This document shows positions 15,933-23,665 of a stretch of 24,917 bases of DNA, piece by piece; within the stretch, counting starts at the first letter, position 1; the number at the start of each line of letters is the position of its first letter. The notes beneath the pieces are model-generated. The model was not told the DNA's origin. It made no database searches and worked only from the letters and a program-made list of their open reading frames with translations. Source of the stretch: an uncultured Bacteroides sp. (GTDB lineage Bacteria; Bacteroidota; Bacteroidia; Bacteroidales; Bacteroidaceae). The translations under genes and the position numbers were made by a program. The stretch lies in assembly GCF_910578895.1 (NCBI RefSeq), contig NZ_CAJTSC010000042.1:1-24917 (forward strand), written 5' to 3'.

Positions 15933-17291
15933 TCAATCACTAATCACTATTTTATACTTCTCCAAACGCCTGTACAGCGCAGCCCTGCTGATGCCCAATG
16001 CCAATGCCACCTGGCTGAGATTACCTCTATGCCGTTCCAAAGCCTGCAAGATTGTATGGCGTTCTATTTCATCCAATGTCATACCTGCGAAAAAAGTGCC
16101 TTCCGCCGCTTTTGCAGGCTCGTCATGACGTTGGTATTGCGTTTCAAAATCAGAAGCATCCAAAGTCTGCTTTCCGCTGACAAGAATGGTACGCTCCACC
16201 AGGTTTTTCAGTTCACGGATGTTGCCCGCATAAGGCAGGCGGGAAAGGAAGTTCAGTGCGTCCGCCGAAAATTCGGTACGCAGCAAACCGTTTACAGCAG
16301 CCTGCCGGTCGGCAAAATGGCGTACCAACAGCGGAATATCCTCACGGCGGTCGCGCAAAGCAGGCAACTTCACGGTTATCAGATTGATGCGATAGAAAAG
16401 GTCCTCGCGGAACGTACGTTCGGAAACCATTTTATGCAAATCGGCATTGGTAGCGGAGACAACCCGTACATCGACTTTACGCGGACGACTGTCGCCCAAT
16501 ACTTCAAAAGTCTGGTCTTGAAGCACGCGCAACAGTTTGACCTGGCAAGACAAATCAAGATCGCCTATTTCATCCAAAAAGATGGTACCTTTGTTTGCCA
16601 ACTCGAAACGTCCTATACGGTCGGCACTCGCATCGGTAAAGGCACCTTTCTTATGGCCGAACATTTCACTCTCGAACAAACTTTGCGAAATACCGCCAAG
16701 ATTGACCTTCACGAAAGGCTGTTTGGCACGTTGGCTGTTGATGTGGATAGCCTCGGCTATCAGTTCCTTACCGGTACCGCTCTCGCCGGTAATCAATACG
16801 GAAGCATTCGTGCGGGCTATGCGGGCTACGGTGTTCAGCACTTCCGTAAGTCCCTGTGATTTCCCGATGATGTGGCTGCGGTTCAAACCTTCCACCTGCT
16901 CTTCCGGCAACTCCTTCGAGGTGGCACTCAATTCCAACGCTGTCTCAATGCGCTGCATAAGGGCGGCATTGTTCCACGGTTTGGTAATGAAGTCAAAGGC
17001 CCCTGCCTGCATCCCCTGCACGGCAAGCTGTATGCTTCCCCATGCCGTCATCAGTATGACAGGAGTATCGGGACGGAAAATCTTTACCTGCTTCAATAAC
17101 GTAAGTCCCTCCTCACCGGTAGTGGAGAGCGTAAAATTCATATCCATCAATATCAATGCAGGAGATTCCGCACGAACTATGTCCATTGCTTCACGAGGTC
17201 CCGGAACTGTTTTTACCTCATAGCCGGCACGCTTCAACATAAAACCAAGCGAAGAACGTACGGCACTGTCATCATCGACTATCAATATCAT
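15933..17291 (-). CDS. NtrC-family sigma-54-dependent response regulator
   Basis: The 452-residue protein has three domains. The receiver domain (1-120) has acidic DDD at 6-8, phosphoacceptor Asp50 (LILMDMNF) and Lys104 (ITKPW). The AAA+ domain (about 138-370) has Walker A GESGTGKE (169-176), the sigma-54 contact loop as GAFTDA (216-221) and Walker B GTIFLDEIG (235-243). A Fis-type helix-turn-helix ends the protein (LSQVALALGISRAALYRRLEKY). The contact loop carries Asp where GAFTGA has its second Gly; this variant also occurs in active family members. It lies between tolC (37 bp upstream) and the kinase (9 bp downstream). The promoter upstream of tolC is of the type it would activate, suggesting autoregulation. 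Confidence 0.94.
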   Translation of the reverse strand: MILIVDDDSAVRSSLGFMLKRAGYEVKTVPGPREAMDIVRAESPALILMDMNFTLSTTGEEGLTLLKQVKIFRPDTPVILMTAWGSIQLAVQGMQAGAFDFITKPWNNAALMQRIETALELSATSKELPEEQVEGLNRSHIIGKSQGLTEVLNTVARIARTNASVLITGESGTGKELIAEAIHINSQRAKQPFVKVNLGGISQSLFESEMFGHKKGAFTDASADRIGRFELANKGTIFLDEIGDLDLSCQVKLLRVLQDQTFEVLGDSRPRKVDVRVVSATNADLHKMVSERTFREDLFYRINLITVKLPALRDRREDIPLLVRHFADRQAAVNGLLRTEFSADALNFLSRLPYAGNIRELKNLVERTILVSGKQTLDASDFETQYQRHDEPAKAAEGTFFAGMTLDEIERHTILQALERHRGNLSQVALALGISRAALYRRLEKYKIVISD

Positions 17292-17314
17292 AGCATTTTA
17301 TAATTTGTCACCTG

Positions 17315-17322
17315 CAAAAATA
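17315..17322 (-). promoter_or_regulatory. Possible internal -7 promoter box before the response regulator gene
   Basis: TATTTTTG on the minus strand matches TAnnTTTG and lies in the 37-bp gap between the tolC stop and the regulator ATG. The nearest upstream TTTG is 26 bp away, longer than the usual spacing. If real, it would give sigma-54-independent basal expression of regulator and kinase. Confidence 0.3.
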
Positions 17323-17328
17323 GTAAAT

Positions 17329-18816
17329 TTATCCTTTAATTATATTTTCAAAGTCGGCTTCCAACTCCGTGTTCCGTTCAAAATCCCAAAGGGTCAGGCT
17401 GCGGAGCTGATAAAAATAATACCAATAGAAATAAAGTTCGGAGATATGCTTTTGCCGGGCTTCGTCTTTGGAGTTTTGCGCATCGTTAAGGTCAAGAGTA
17501 CTTATTTTGCCAATCATAAAAGTCTCCACGCTTGTCTTATAGCGCTTCTCGGCTATCAGGTCGGCCTCCTCGGCTATTTCCAATTGTTGCGCCTGGTTAT
17601 TGAAGTTTGCCACCAGCAAGAAGATATCCTGATTGAAGTCCATTTGTTCCTGACGGATTCTGGAAAGCACCACTTCACGATTGCTCTTGGCTACCCTCAC
17701 TTTGCCGCGACGCTTTCCCCAATCGAGGATAGGAATTTTCACGCCGACCCGGATAATCCGGTTGTCCAGCAAATCCTGATACGCCGAGGACAACTCCTGG
17801 TTTTGTCCGGTATATCCAACGCTGGCAAAGAGGTCGATACTTCTCAGATTTCCACGCGCCGCAGCCACTGCATAATCGGCTTCCAGTTGGCGGCGGCGTA
17901 TATTCTGGGCAAACGAGTTGCGTTCCAAAGCCTTGTTCAGCACATGGTCGTAATCCATCTTAACGCCCGAAACCGAAGCGGGTATCACAGGATTTAACCC
18001 CTCGTCCTCCGACACGCCGAGGAATGAGCGCAATCGAAACATCTTGGCATTCAGATTACTTTCAGCTTCGGTCACATCGGCTTTACCTTGCAGGGAATTC
18101 AATTTGAGCTGCAACAGGTCGTTTTCCGAAATCTGCCCCATTTTGCGTTTGGCAATCGCCACTTCATAAAGACGGTCCGAGTTCTTCTTGTTCTGCTGCG
18201 CTGTGGCAAGTGATTCCTTTGCCAGCAACAACTCGAAAAAACAGGTAATGGTCTTCATCGTTACCTGTTCGGTAGCTGAGATAAAGGCGGCTTTCGCTTC
18301 CGCATACCGGACAGGTTCGATGCGGCGGTTCCACTTCAAACTGTTCACCCCGAATATAGGTTGCGTCAGTTCAAGGCTTACGGGTATGGACATAAACTGT
18401 TTGTCGCCACCGGCACCCAACTGCCTGATATAATCAAGCGAAGAGGTCAACGACACCCTACCGCCCGTAAACCAAATATTCTGGTCTATGGAAAGTGCGC
18501 CGGACAGTCCTAACGTATTGTTTCGGACAAAACCATAAGAGCCGTCCGAATTTTGGTAAGCATTGTACGACTTGTTATAATTGGGCAATGTTCCCGTAAA
18601 ATTCACTTCGGGCAGCAAGTCGGCACGGAAAGTACGGTACTTCCAATAAGCAGTTTTCAACTCATTCAGTGCCACCGCAGCATCCACCGACTGGATACGT
18701 GCCAGTGCAATGGCTTCTGCCAAGGTAATATCACGTTCATGCGTCAAAGTATCATTTTCCGCCGCAACAACCAACGGCATCAGAAAACAGGCTACAAGTA
18801 AAATATTCTTTTTCAT
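17329..18816 (-). CDS. TolC-family outer-membrane efflux protein
   Basis: I place the start at the ATG at 18816, which gives a good signal peptide (MKKNILLVACFLMPLVVAAE); an in-frame GTG lies two codons upstream. The 495-residue protein has the usual length and the doubled coiled-coil layout of TolC-like channels: an ITLAEAIALARIQSVDAAVA start, a central long helix (IRRRQLEADYAVAAARGNLR) and a second repeat with LDWGKRRGKVRVAKSNRE. The trimer would form the outer-membrane exit duct of a tripartite exporter. No inner-membrane pump or adaptor gene is in this window, so the partner must be elsewhere. A sigma-54 promoter and palindromic sites lie directly upstream. It leads an apparent operon with the regulator and kinase. 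Confidence 0.93.
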   Translation of the reverse strand: MKKNILLVACFLMPLVVAAENDTLTHERDITLAEAIALARIQSVDAAVALNELKTAYWKYRTFRADLLPEVNFTGTLPNYNKSYNAYQNSDGSYGFVRNNTLGLSGALSIDQNIWFTGGRVSLTSSLDYIRQLGAGGDKQFMSIPVSLELTQPIFGVNSLKWNRRIEPVRYAEAKAAFISATEQVTMKTITCFFELLLAKESLATAQQNKKNSDRLYEVAIAKRKMGQISENDLLQLKLNSLQGKADVTEAESNLNAKMFRLRSFLGVSEDEGLNPVIPASVSGVKMDYDHVLNKALERNSFAQNIRRRQLEADYAVAAARGNLRSIDLFASVGYTGQNQELSSAYQDLLDNRIIRVGVKIPILDWGKRRGKVRVAKSNREVVLSRIRQEQMDFNQDIFLLVANFNNQAQQLEIAEEADLIAEKRYKTSVETFMIGKISTLDLNDAQNSKDEARQKHISELYFYWYYFYQLRSLTLWDFERNTELEADFENIIKG

Positions 18817-18848
18817 GTCCACTCTTTAAAATTACCGCCGACATAAAA

Positions 18849-18863
18849 GCAAAGAGTGTGCCA
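18849..18863 (-). promoter_or_regulatory. Sigma-54 (-24/-12) promoter of the tolC-regulator-kinase operon
   Basis: The minus strand reads TGGCAC-ACTCT-TTGC (18863 to 18849), followed by T. This is an exact match to the sigma-54 consensus TGGCAC-N5-TTGC. A start near 18838 would leave a leader of about 22 nt before the tolC ATG. The operon it would drive encodes a sigma-54 activator. Confidence 0.9.
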
Positions 18864-18895
18864 AGCAGCCAGGAAAACATTACACACAGGGGGAG

Positions 18896-18911
18896 CGTCC
18901 GATTTCGGACA
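18896..18911 (-). promoter_or_regulatory. Candidate enhancer site 1 for the sigma-54 activator (TGTCCG-N4-CGGACG)
   Basis: This 16-bp near-palindrome lies about 60-75 bp upstream of the predicted sigma-54 start. It is the core of a longer inverted repeat (18883-18924, 18 of 20 arm bases matching) that includes CAGGGGGAG/CTCCCCCTG. Its place and symmetry fit an NtrC-type activator site. The longer hairpin could also end his-operon transcripts, but no T-run follows. Confidence 0.65.
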
Positions 18912-18918
18912 CTCCCCC

Positions 18919-18934
18919 TGTGCGTTTGCGGACA
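18919..18934 (-). promoter_or_regulatory. Candidate enhancer site 2 for the sigma-54 activator (TGTCCG-N4-CGCACA)
   Basis: This second 16-bp site has the same TGTCCG half and one mismatch in the other half. Its centre is 23 bp from the centre of site 1, so both would lie on nearly the same face of the helix. Paired sites at such spacing are typical for oligomerising sigma-54 activators. Confidence 0.55.
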
Positions 18935-18973
18935 ATCAGCTATATCCGTTCAGACAAAGGACCGGCTCCTCAT

Positions 18974-20122
18974 CTACAATACCCCCTTCGAACTTGGCAA
19001 TTCATAGTGGTAAATATCCCGCTTCACCGCCATTTTCAAGGCTCTTGCCAGCGCTTTAAAAATCCCCTCTATCTTATGATGTTCGTTCTGCCCTTCCGCT
19101 TTAATATTAAGGTTCATCCTGGCAGCATCGCTCAATGATTTAAAGAAGTGCAGGAACATTTCCGTAGGCATCTCCCCTATTTTCTCACGCTTGAACTCGG
19201 CGTCCCATACCAACCAGGGACGTCCGCCAAAATCCAGGCATACCCGGCACAGGCAATCGTCCATGGGCAACGCATACCCGTAACGCTCTATGCCACGTTT
19301 GCTGCCTAATGCCTGATAAAGGCACTCGCCCAAAGCAAGAGCCGTGTCTTCTATCGTATGGTGCTCGTCTACTTCCAAATCACCTTTTACGCGGATATCC
19401 AAGTCAATACCGCCATGCCTGCCTATCTGCTCCAGCATGTGGTCAAAGAAACCCAGTCCGGTACGAATATCACAACGGCCGTCTCCGTCCAGATTTACAG
19501 CCACATAGATATCCGTCTCATTCGTAGTGCGGCGTACTTCCGCTTTCCGTTCGCCGGCAAAAAGAAATTCCGCCACCTTGTCCCAATCCTTCGTTGCCAA
19601 GGCGCAAACATCTTCCAGCCCGTCGCAAGCAGCCTCACCGCCGGCAGATTTCGGTTTCAGCAGCCTCGTATCTTCCTGCAAAAAGATGGCACGGCATCCC
19701 AGATTTTTCGCCAACTCCACATCCGTAGGGCGGTCGCCTATCACATAACTGTTCGCCAGGTCGTACGCGGGATTATCGAGATACTTCGTCAACATGCCTG
19801 TACGCGGTTTGCGGGTTGGCGCATTGTCTTCGGGCATACTACGGTCTATGCAAACATCATCGAACGTAATCCCTTCCCCTTCCAGCGTTTTCATCATCAG
19901 ATTGTGTGCGGGCCAGAAAGTTTCTTCCGGAAAAGAAGCCGTGCCCAACCCGTCCTGATTGGTAACCATGACAAATTCAAAATCCAGTTTGTTACGGACA
20001 AAACCAAGATTACGCATCACTTTCGGATAAAATTCCAACTTCTCCAGCGAGTCCAGTTGGTAATCTATGGGCGGTTCAACAACCAGTGTCCCGTCACGGT
20101 CTATAAATAGTATCTTCTTCAT
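18974..20122 (-). CDS. hisB: Bifunctional histidinol-phosphatase / imidazoleglycerol-phosphate dehydratase
   Basis: The 382-residue protein fuses two histidine-pathway enzymes. The N-terminal HAD phosphatase (about 1-170) has DRDGT at 9-13, VTNQDG, and GDRPTD; it removes phosphate from histidinol phosphate. The C-terminal dehydratase (about 190-382) has FFDHMLEQIGRHGG, DEHHTIED and NEHHKIEG, the metal-binding His motifs. In the E. coli phosphatase domain a Cys-rich zinc loop precedes CRKP; here the same place reads SMPEDNAPTRKP, without those cysteines. It is the last gene of the hisGDCB cluster, 14 bp after hisC. The remaining histidine genes (hisH, hisA, hisF, hisIE) are not in the window. 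Confidence 0.95.
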   Translation of the reverse strand: MKKILFIDRDGTLVVEPPIDYQLDSLEKLEFYPKVMRNLGFVRNKLDFEFVMVTNQDGLGTASFPEETFWPAHNLMMKTLEGEGITFDDVCIDRSMPEDNAPTRKPRTGMLTKYLDNPAYDLANSYVIGDRPTDVELAKNLGCRAIFLQEDTRLLKPKSAGGEAACDGLEDVCALATKDWDKVAEFLFAGERKAEVRRTTNETDIYVAVNLDGDGRCDIRTGLGFFDHMLEQIGRHGGIDLDIRVKGDLEVDEHHTIEDTALALGECLYQALGSKRGIERYGYALPMDDCLCRVCLDFGGRPWLVWDAEFKREKIGEMPTEMFLHFFKSLSDAARMNLNIKAEGQNEHHKIEGIFKALARALKMAVKRDIYHYELPSSKGVL

Positions 20123-20136
20123 GTCTGTAAAAAATA

Positions 20137-21174
20137 TCAGTTATATTCAGCCAACGCCTCAACCAACCTCTCATTCTCGCTTCTCGTACCTACCGTTATC
20201 CGCAAACAGTTTCCACAAAGCGATACGGAGTTACGATTACGTACAATGATGCCCCTGCCCACCAAGTAATCATAAATCTTCACCGCATCCGTCACCCGTG
20301 CCAGAAAAAAGTTTGCATCCGAAGGGAATATTTTCACCGTACAGGGCAATTTCGCAAACTCTTTTTCCAACCGCTCCCGTTCCTCTTTCAGTGTTTGTAT
20401 CCAACGCTCTATTTCATTGTAACGGCGCAACATATCTATCGCCTGCTCCTGTGTCAGTCGGTTTACATTATAAGGATACTTTATCTTATTGAATATCGAA
20501 ATGATTTCCTGCGAAGCAAAAGCCATGCCCAAACGTATGGCGGCACATCCCCATGCTTTAGAGAAAGTCTGAAGCACAATCAGGTTAGGATATTGATCCA
20601 ATTCCTTCAGGAAAGAAGGAGCTTCCGAAAAGTCGTTATAAGCCTCATCCAGTATCACCAGCCCGTCAAACTCACGGATAGTTTTCTCTATCTCACCCCG
20701 AAGCAAATCGTTTCCCGTAGGATTATTGGGGGAACAAAGGAAAATCAACTTCGTATGCTCATCCGCAACCGACAGCAAATCATCAGCCGAAAACTGAAAG
20801 TTCTCATCCAGCAACACCTTACGGTACTCTACGTCATTCACTTCCGCACACACCTGATACATACCGTATGTAGGGTCAATTGCCACCACATTGTCGATGC
20901 GCGGCTCACAGAAGGCACGAAACACGAGGTCTATTGCCTCATCACTGCCATTTCCCAGAAAGACATGCTCGGGACTCACCTTCTTTATTTCCGACAAGTC
21001 GTTCTTCAAATCCCGTTGCATCGGGTCCGGATAACGGTTGTACGGCATGTTATACGGATTTTCGTTCGCATCAAGAAAAACAGATGCGGCAACGCCATTA
21101 TATTCGTCACGTGCCGAAGAGTAAGGTTTCAGACGCCAAATATTCGGCCGGGTAAGTTGTTCTAAGGTTCTCAT
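20137..21174 (-). CDS. hisC: Histidinol-phosphate aminotransferase
   Basis: The product is 345 residues, a fold-type I PLP enzyme of normal length. It has LFLCSPNNPTGN (about residues 166-178), LVILDEAYNDF, and the PLP lysine in QTFSKAWGCAAIRLGMA. The C-terminal substrate-binding Arg is in NCLRITVGTRSEN. It converts imidazole-acetol phosphate and glutamate to histidinol phosphate and 2-oxoglutarate in the cytoplasm. It lies between hisD and hisB on the same strand, 14 bp from each, so it is co-transcribed with them. Confidence 0.95.
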   Translation of the reverse strand: MRTLEQLTRPNIWRLKPYSSARDEYNGVAASVFLDANENPYNMPYNRYPDPMQRDLKNDLSEIKKVSPEHVFLGNGSDEAIDLVFRAFCEPRIDNVVAIDPTYGMYQVCAEVNDVEYRKVLLDENFQFSADDLLSVADEHTKLIFLCSPNNPTGNDLLRGEIEKTIREFDGLVILDEAYNDFSEAPSFLKELDQYPNLIVLQTFSKAWGCAAIRLGMAFASQEIISIFNKIKYPYNVNRLTQEQAIDMLRRYNEIERWIQTLKEERERLEKEFAKLPCTVKIFPSDANFFLARVTDAVKIYDYLVGRGIIVRNRNSVSLCGNCLRITVGTRSENERLVEALAEYN

Positions 21175-21188
21175 GAAGGATTTCAGAT

Positions 21189-22484
21189 TTATGATTTCAG
21201 ATTTCTCAATTTATCAAGCCGGACAGTGACCGCATTCTTATGTGCATCCAAATGCTCGTTAGCAGCCATTTGCTCTATGGCGGGACCGATGGCACGTATT
21301 CCTTCCGGCTTAATCTCCTGGAAAGTGATCTTGCGTATGAAACTGTCAAGACCGACACCGCTATATGCTTTGGCATAACCGTTGGTGGGCAACGTATGGT
21401 TAGTGCCCGAAGCATAGTCTCCTGCACTTTCCGGAGTCAGAGAGCCCAAAAATACCGATCCGGCATTCACCACCCGTTCTGCCACGGACATGTAATCCGC
21501 CGTCTCGACAATAAGATGTTCCGGTGCATAAGAATTGGTCAATTCAATCGCTTCGTTCATATCGCGCACCACAATCAGTTTACTGTTGGCAAGGGATTTT
21601 TCTGCAATTTCCTTACGAGGAAACAATACCAGCTGGCGCTCCACTTCCTCTTTCACAGCCTGTTGCAATGCCGCAGAAGTAGTAATCAATATAGCTTGGC
21701 TGTCCACACCATGTTCCGCCTGGCTCAACAGGTCGGCGGCTACAAAAACCGGATCGGCTGTCTCATCCGCCAACACTTCCACTTCCGAAGGCCCCGCAGG
21801 CATATCAATGGCTACATCGCGCAAGCCTACCAGTTGCTTGGCAGCCGTTACATATTGATTGCCGGGTCCGAATATCTTATATACTTTCGGCACGCTTTCC
21901 GTACCGTATGCCATTGCTGCAATAGCTTGTACACCACCTGCTTTGAAGATACGGTTTACCCCCGCCACCTTAGCCGCAAACAAAACAGCCGGATGCACTT
22001 TGCCGTCTTCACCCGGAGGAGTACAAAGTACAATCTCCTTGCACCCTGCAATCTTTGCCGGAACCGCCAGCATCAATACCGTAGAAAAGAGCGGAGCCGT
22101 CCCACCGGGAATATACAACCCGACTTTCTCTATGGCAACCGCTTTTTGCCAGCAAGTAACCCCCGGTTGTGTCTCTACCGGCTTGCCTTCAAAACGTTGC
22201 GCCGCATGAAACGTTTCGATATTCCGTTTTGCCAGACGAATGGCTTTTTTCAGTTCCTCGCTCACCAATGTTTCCGCCTCTGCCTGTTCTTCTTCCGTCA
22301 CAGCCAATGCGGCCAGTGCTACTTTATCAAACTTTTTTTCATATTCCAATACGGCGCGGTCACCTTCCGCTTTTACGCGTTCTATAATGCCCCGTACCGT
22401 ATCGAAAAGGCTTTCCGTATTCATCACCGGACGTTTCAGCAATTCCGCCCATTGAGACTTGTCAGGATTAATAATCAAATTCAT
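21189..22484 (-). CDS. hisD: Histidinol dehydrogenase
   Basis: This 431-residue enzyme carries out the last two steps of histidine synthesis, NAD-dependent oxidation of histidinol to histidine. Conserved blocks are VGLYIPGGTAPLFSTVLMLA, MPAGPSEVEVLADE, SQAEHGVDSQAILIT (zinc ligands Gln and His), YAPEHLIVET, and SGTNHTLPTNGYAKAYSGV with the catalytic region. It is of full family length. It follows hisG by 11 bp and precedes hisC by 14 bp on the minus strand. Confidence 0.96.
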   Translation of the reverse strand: MNLIINPDKSQWAELLKRPVMNTESLFDTVRGIIERVKAEGDRAVLEYEKKFDKVALAALAVTEEEQAEAETLVSEELKKAIRLAKRNIETFHAAQRFEGKPVETQPGVTCWQKAVAIEKVGLYIPGGTAPLFSTVLMLAVPAKIAGCKEIVLCTPPGEDGKVHPAVLFAAKVAGVNRIFKAGGVQAIAAMAYGTESVPKVYKIFGPGNQYVTAAKQLVGLRDVAIDMPAGPSEVEVLADETADPVFVAADLLSQAEHGVDSQAILITTSAALQQAVKEEVERQLVLFPRKEIAEKSLANSKLIVVRDMNEAIELTNSYAPEHLIVETADYMSVAERVVNAGSVFLGSLTPESAGDYASGTNHTLPTNGYAKAYSGVGLDSFIRKITFQEIKPEGIRAIGPAIEQMAANEHLDAHKNAVTVRLDKLRNLKS

Positions 22485-22495
22485 ACCATTTGCTT

Positions 22496-23347
22496 TTAAA
22501 GTATCATTTTCTCAATCGGCAACACCAGAATACCCTCCGCGCCCAATGCTTTCAGCTTGCCGATAATTTCCCAAAAACATTTCTCATCCAGCACAGTGTG
22601 CACGGAGCACCATCCCTCTTGAGCCAACGGCATCACCGTAGGACTCTTCATGCCCGGCAATACAGCTATTATCTCATCCAGTTTATCCTTCGGGGCGTTC
22701 ATCAGCACGTACTTCTTGTCTTCTGCCGTTTTCACCGCATTCATTCGGAATAGCAGTTCATTCAGAATCTCTTTTTTCTTCTCACTCATATTCTTGTTGC
22801 CAATCAGCAAAGCTTCGGACCGCATCACCACCTCCACTTCTTTCAGGCGGTTACTTACCAATGTAGAGCCCGAACTTACAATATCAAAAATCGCATCAGC
22901 CAGACCAATGCCCGGTGAAACCTCTACAGAACCGGTAATCACATGTATTTCCGCTTTCACCCCCTGCTTTTCGAGATATCGGGAAAGAATACCCGGATAG
23001 GAAGTGGCAATCTTCTTACCCTCAAACCACTGCGGACCCGAATAGTCGATATCCTTGGGCAACGCCAATGACAAACGGCATTTGCTAAATCCCAAACGTT
23101 TCACAATCTCGGCATCTTCCGCCTTCTCCATAAATTCGTTTTCGCCGACAATGCCCAAGTCGGCAACTCCCGTCGCCACTGTTTGCGGAATGTCATCGTC
23201 CCGCAAAAAAAGCACTTCCAAAGGAAAGTTGGAAGACTGCACCAACAGTGTGCGTTTCGTTGCGCTCAGTTTTATATCCGATTCTTCAAGGAAGGACATT
23301 GTTTCGTCAAAAAGTCGGCCCTTGGCCTGTACTGCAATTCTTAACAT
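22496..23347 (-). CDS. hisG: ATP phosphoribosyltransferase, long form
   Basis: The 283-residue product is the long HisG with a C-terminal regulatory domain, so no HisZ partner is needed. It begins LRIAVQAKGRLFDETMSFL, has VADLGIVGENEF, the PRPP-binding segment DAIFDIVSSGSTLVSNRLKE, and a C-terminal ACT-like domain from about residue 205 (VLMNAPKDKLDEIIAVLPGMKSPTV). It starts the histidine pathway by joining ATP and PRPP and is normally feedback-inhibited by histidine through the C-terminal domain. It is the first enzyme gene of the operon, about 25 nt downstream of the attenuator T-run, and is thus under attenuation control as well. Confidence 0.96.
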   Translation of the reverse strand: MLRIAVQAKGRLFDETMSFLEESDIKLSATKRTLLVQSSNFPLEVLFLRDDDIPQTVATGVADLGIVGENEFMEKAEDAEIVKRLGFSKCRLSLALPKDIDYSGPQWFEGKKIATSYPGILSRYLEKQGVKAEIHVITGSVEVSPGIGLADAIFDIVSSGSTLVSNRLKEVEVVMRSEALLIGNKNMSEKKKEILNELLFRMNAVKTAEDKKYVLMNAPKDKLDEIIAVLPGMKSPTVMPLAQEGWCSVHTVLDEKCFWEIIGKLKALGAEGILVLPIEKMIL

Positions 23348-23372
23348 GATATGATTTATATTTTATGGTTTT

Positions 23373-23417
23373 CTAATAAAAAAACGAGGTTTACCAAATA
23401 TTTCGGTAAGCCTCGTT
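23373..23417 (-). terminator. Intrinsic terminator (attenuator) of the his operon leader
   Basis: On the minus strand AACGAGGCTTACC (23417-23405) pairs with GGTAAACCTCGTT (23395-23383) with one mismatch in 13, around a 9-nt AT-rich loop, followed by a run of seven T (beginning within the stem end) and ATTA. It lies between the leader peptide and hisG. This is an almost ideal rho-independent terminator inside a leader. Confidence 0.92.
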
Positions 23418-23462
23418 CATTATATGCTCTTCGTTATACATATACCCTTATACGCCCACCGA
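23403..23462 (-). promoter_or_regulatory. Antiterminator pairing of the his attenuator
   Basis: TCGGTGGGC (minus strand, 23462-23454) can pair over all nine bases with GCTTACCGA (23411-23403), using two G-U pairs. The second segment is most of the 5' arm of the terminator, so the two structures exclude each other. The first segment begins one base after the leader stop codon, where a terminating ribosome would cover it. Confidence 0.75.
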
Positions 23463-23463
23463 G

Positions 23464-23511
23464 TTATTCGTCAGGATGATAATGGTGATGATGTGCAACG
23501 ATATTTTTCAT
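23464..23511 (-). CDS. hisL: his operon leader peptide (15 residues, five His)
   Basis: The open frame ATG...TAA encodes MKNIVAHHHHYHPDE: four consecutive His codons, a Tyr, then another His. This density of the pathway's own product, directly upstream of an antiterminator segment, a terminator and hisG, is the classic design of a ribosome-controlled attenuator. Low charged His-tRNA would stall the ribosome on the His run, free the antiterminator segment and let transcription proceed. A purine-rich AGAAAAAGAG lies just upstream of the ATG. Confidence 0.9.
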   Translation of the reverse strand: MKNIVAHHHHYHPDE

Positions 23512-23535
23512 ACTCTTTTTCTGTTTTCAACGCGA

Positions 23536-23566
23536 CAAATGTAAACCATTTGTTTTAAATAACAAA
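23536..23566 (-). promoter_or_regulatory. Promoter of the his operon (TTTG-N19-TACATTTG)
   Basis: On the minus strand TTTG (23566-23563) is followed after exactly 19 bp by TACATTTG (23543-23536). Both boxes match the Bacteroides primary sigma consensus. A start near 23529 would give a short leader before the His-rich peptide at 23511. The rest of the gap to the alginate-lyase stop (23567-23665) is AT-rich with nothing else recognised. Confidence 0.88.
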
Positions 23567-23665
23567 AGATTTATCACAAAAAGTTTGTTTTTTCTTTCAT
23601 TCTTATAAAATATCCGGAAAAGAAGCGGTATCAAATCCACACTTATATGTTTTTCCCTTCAAAAA

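Noticed and set aside
15519..16859. 446-codon open frame on the plus strand across the kinase and regulator genes
   Set aside because: It lies antisense to two genes with intact catalytic motifs, has no recognisable domain, and is explained by codon bias on the opposite strand.
18883..18924. Simple intrinsic terminator of the his operon
   Set aside because: The stem is strong but no T-run follows on the minus strand, and its core resembles a neighbouring second site at enhancer distance from a sigma-54 promoter. A secondary terminator role is not excluded.
21240..22499. 419-codon plus-strand open frame opposite hisD
   Set aside because: Fully antisense to a conserved full-length hisD; the translation is rich in Cys, His and Arg with no family pattern.
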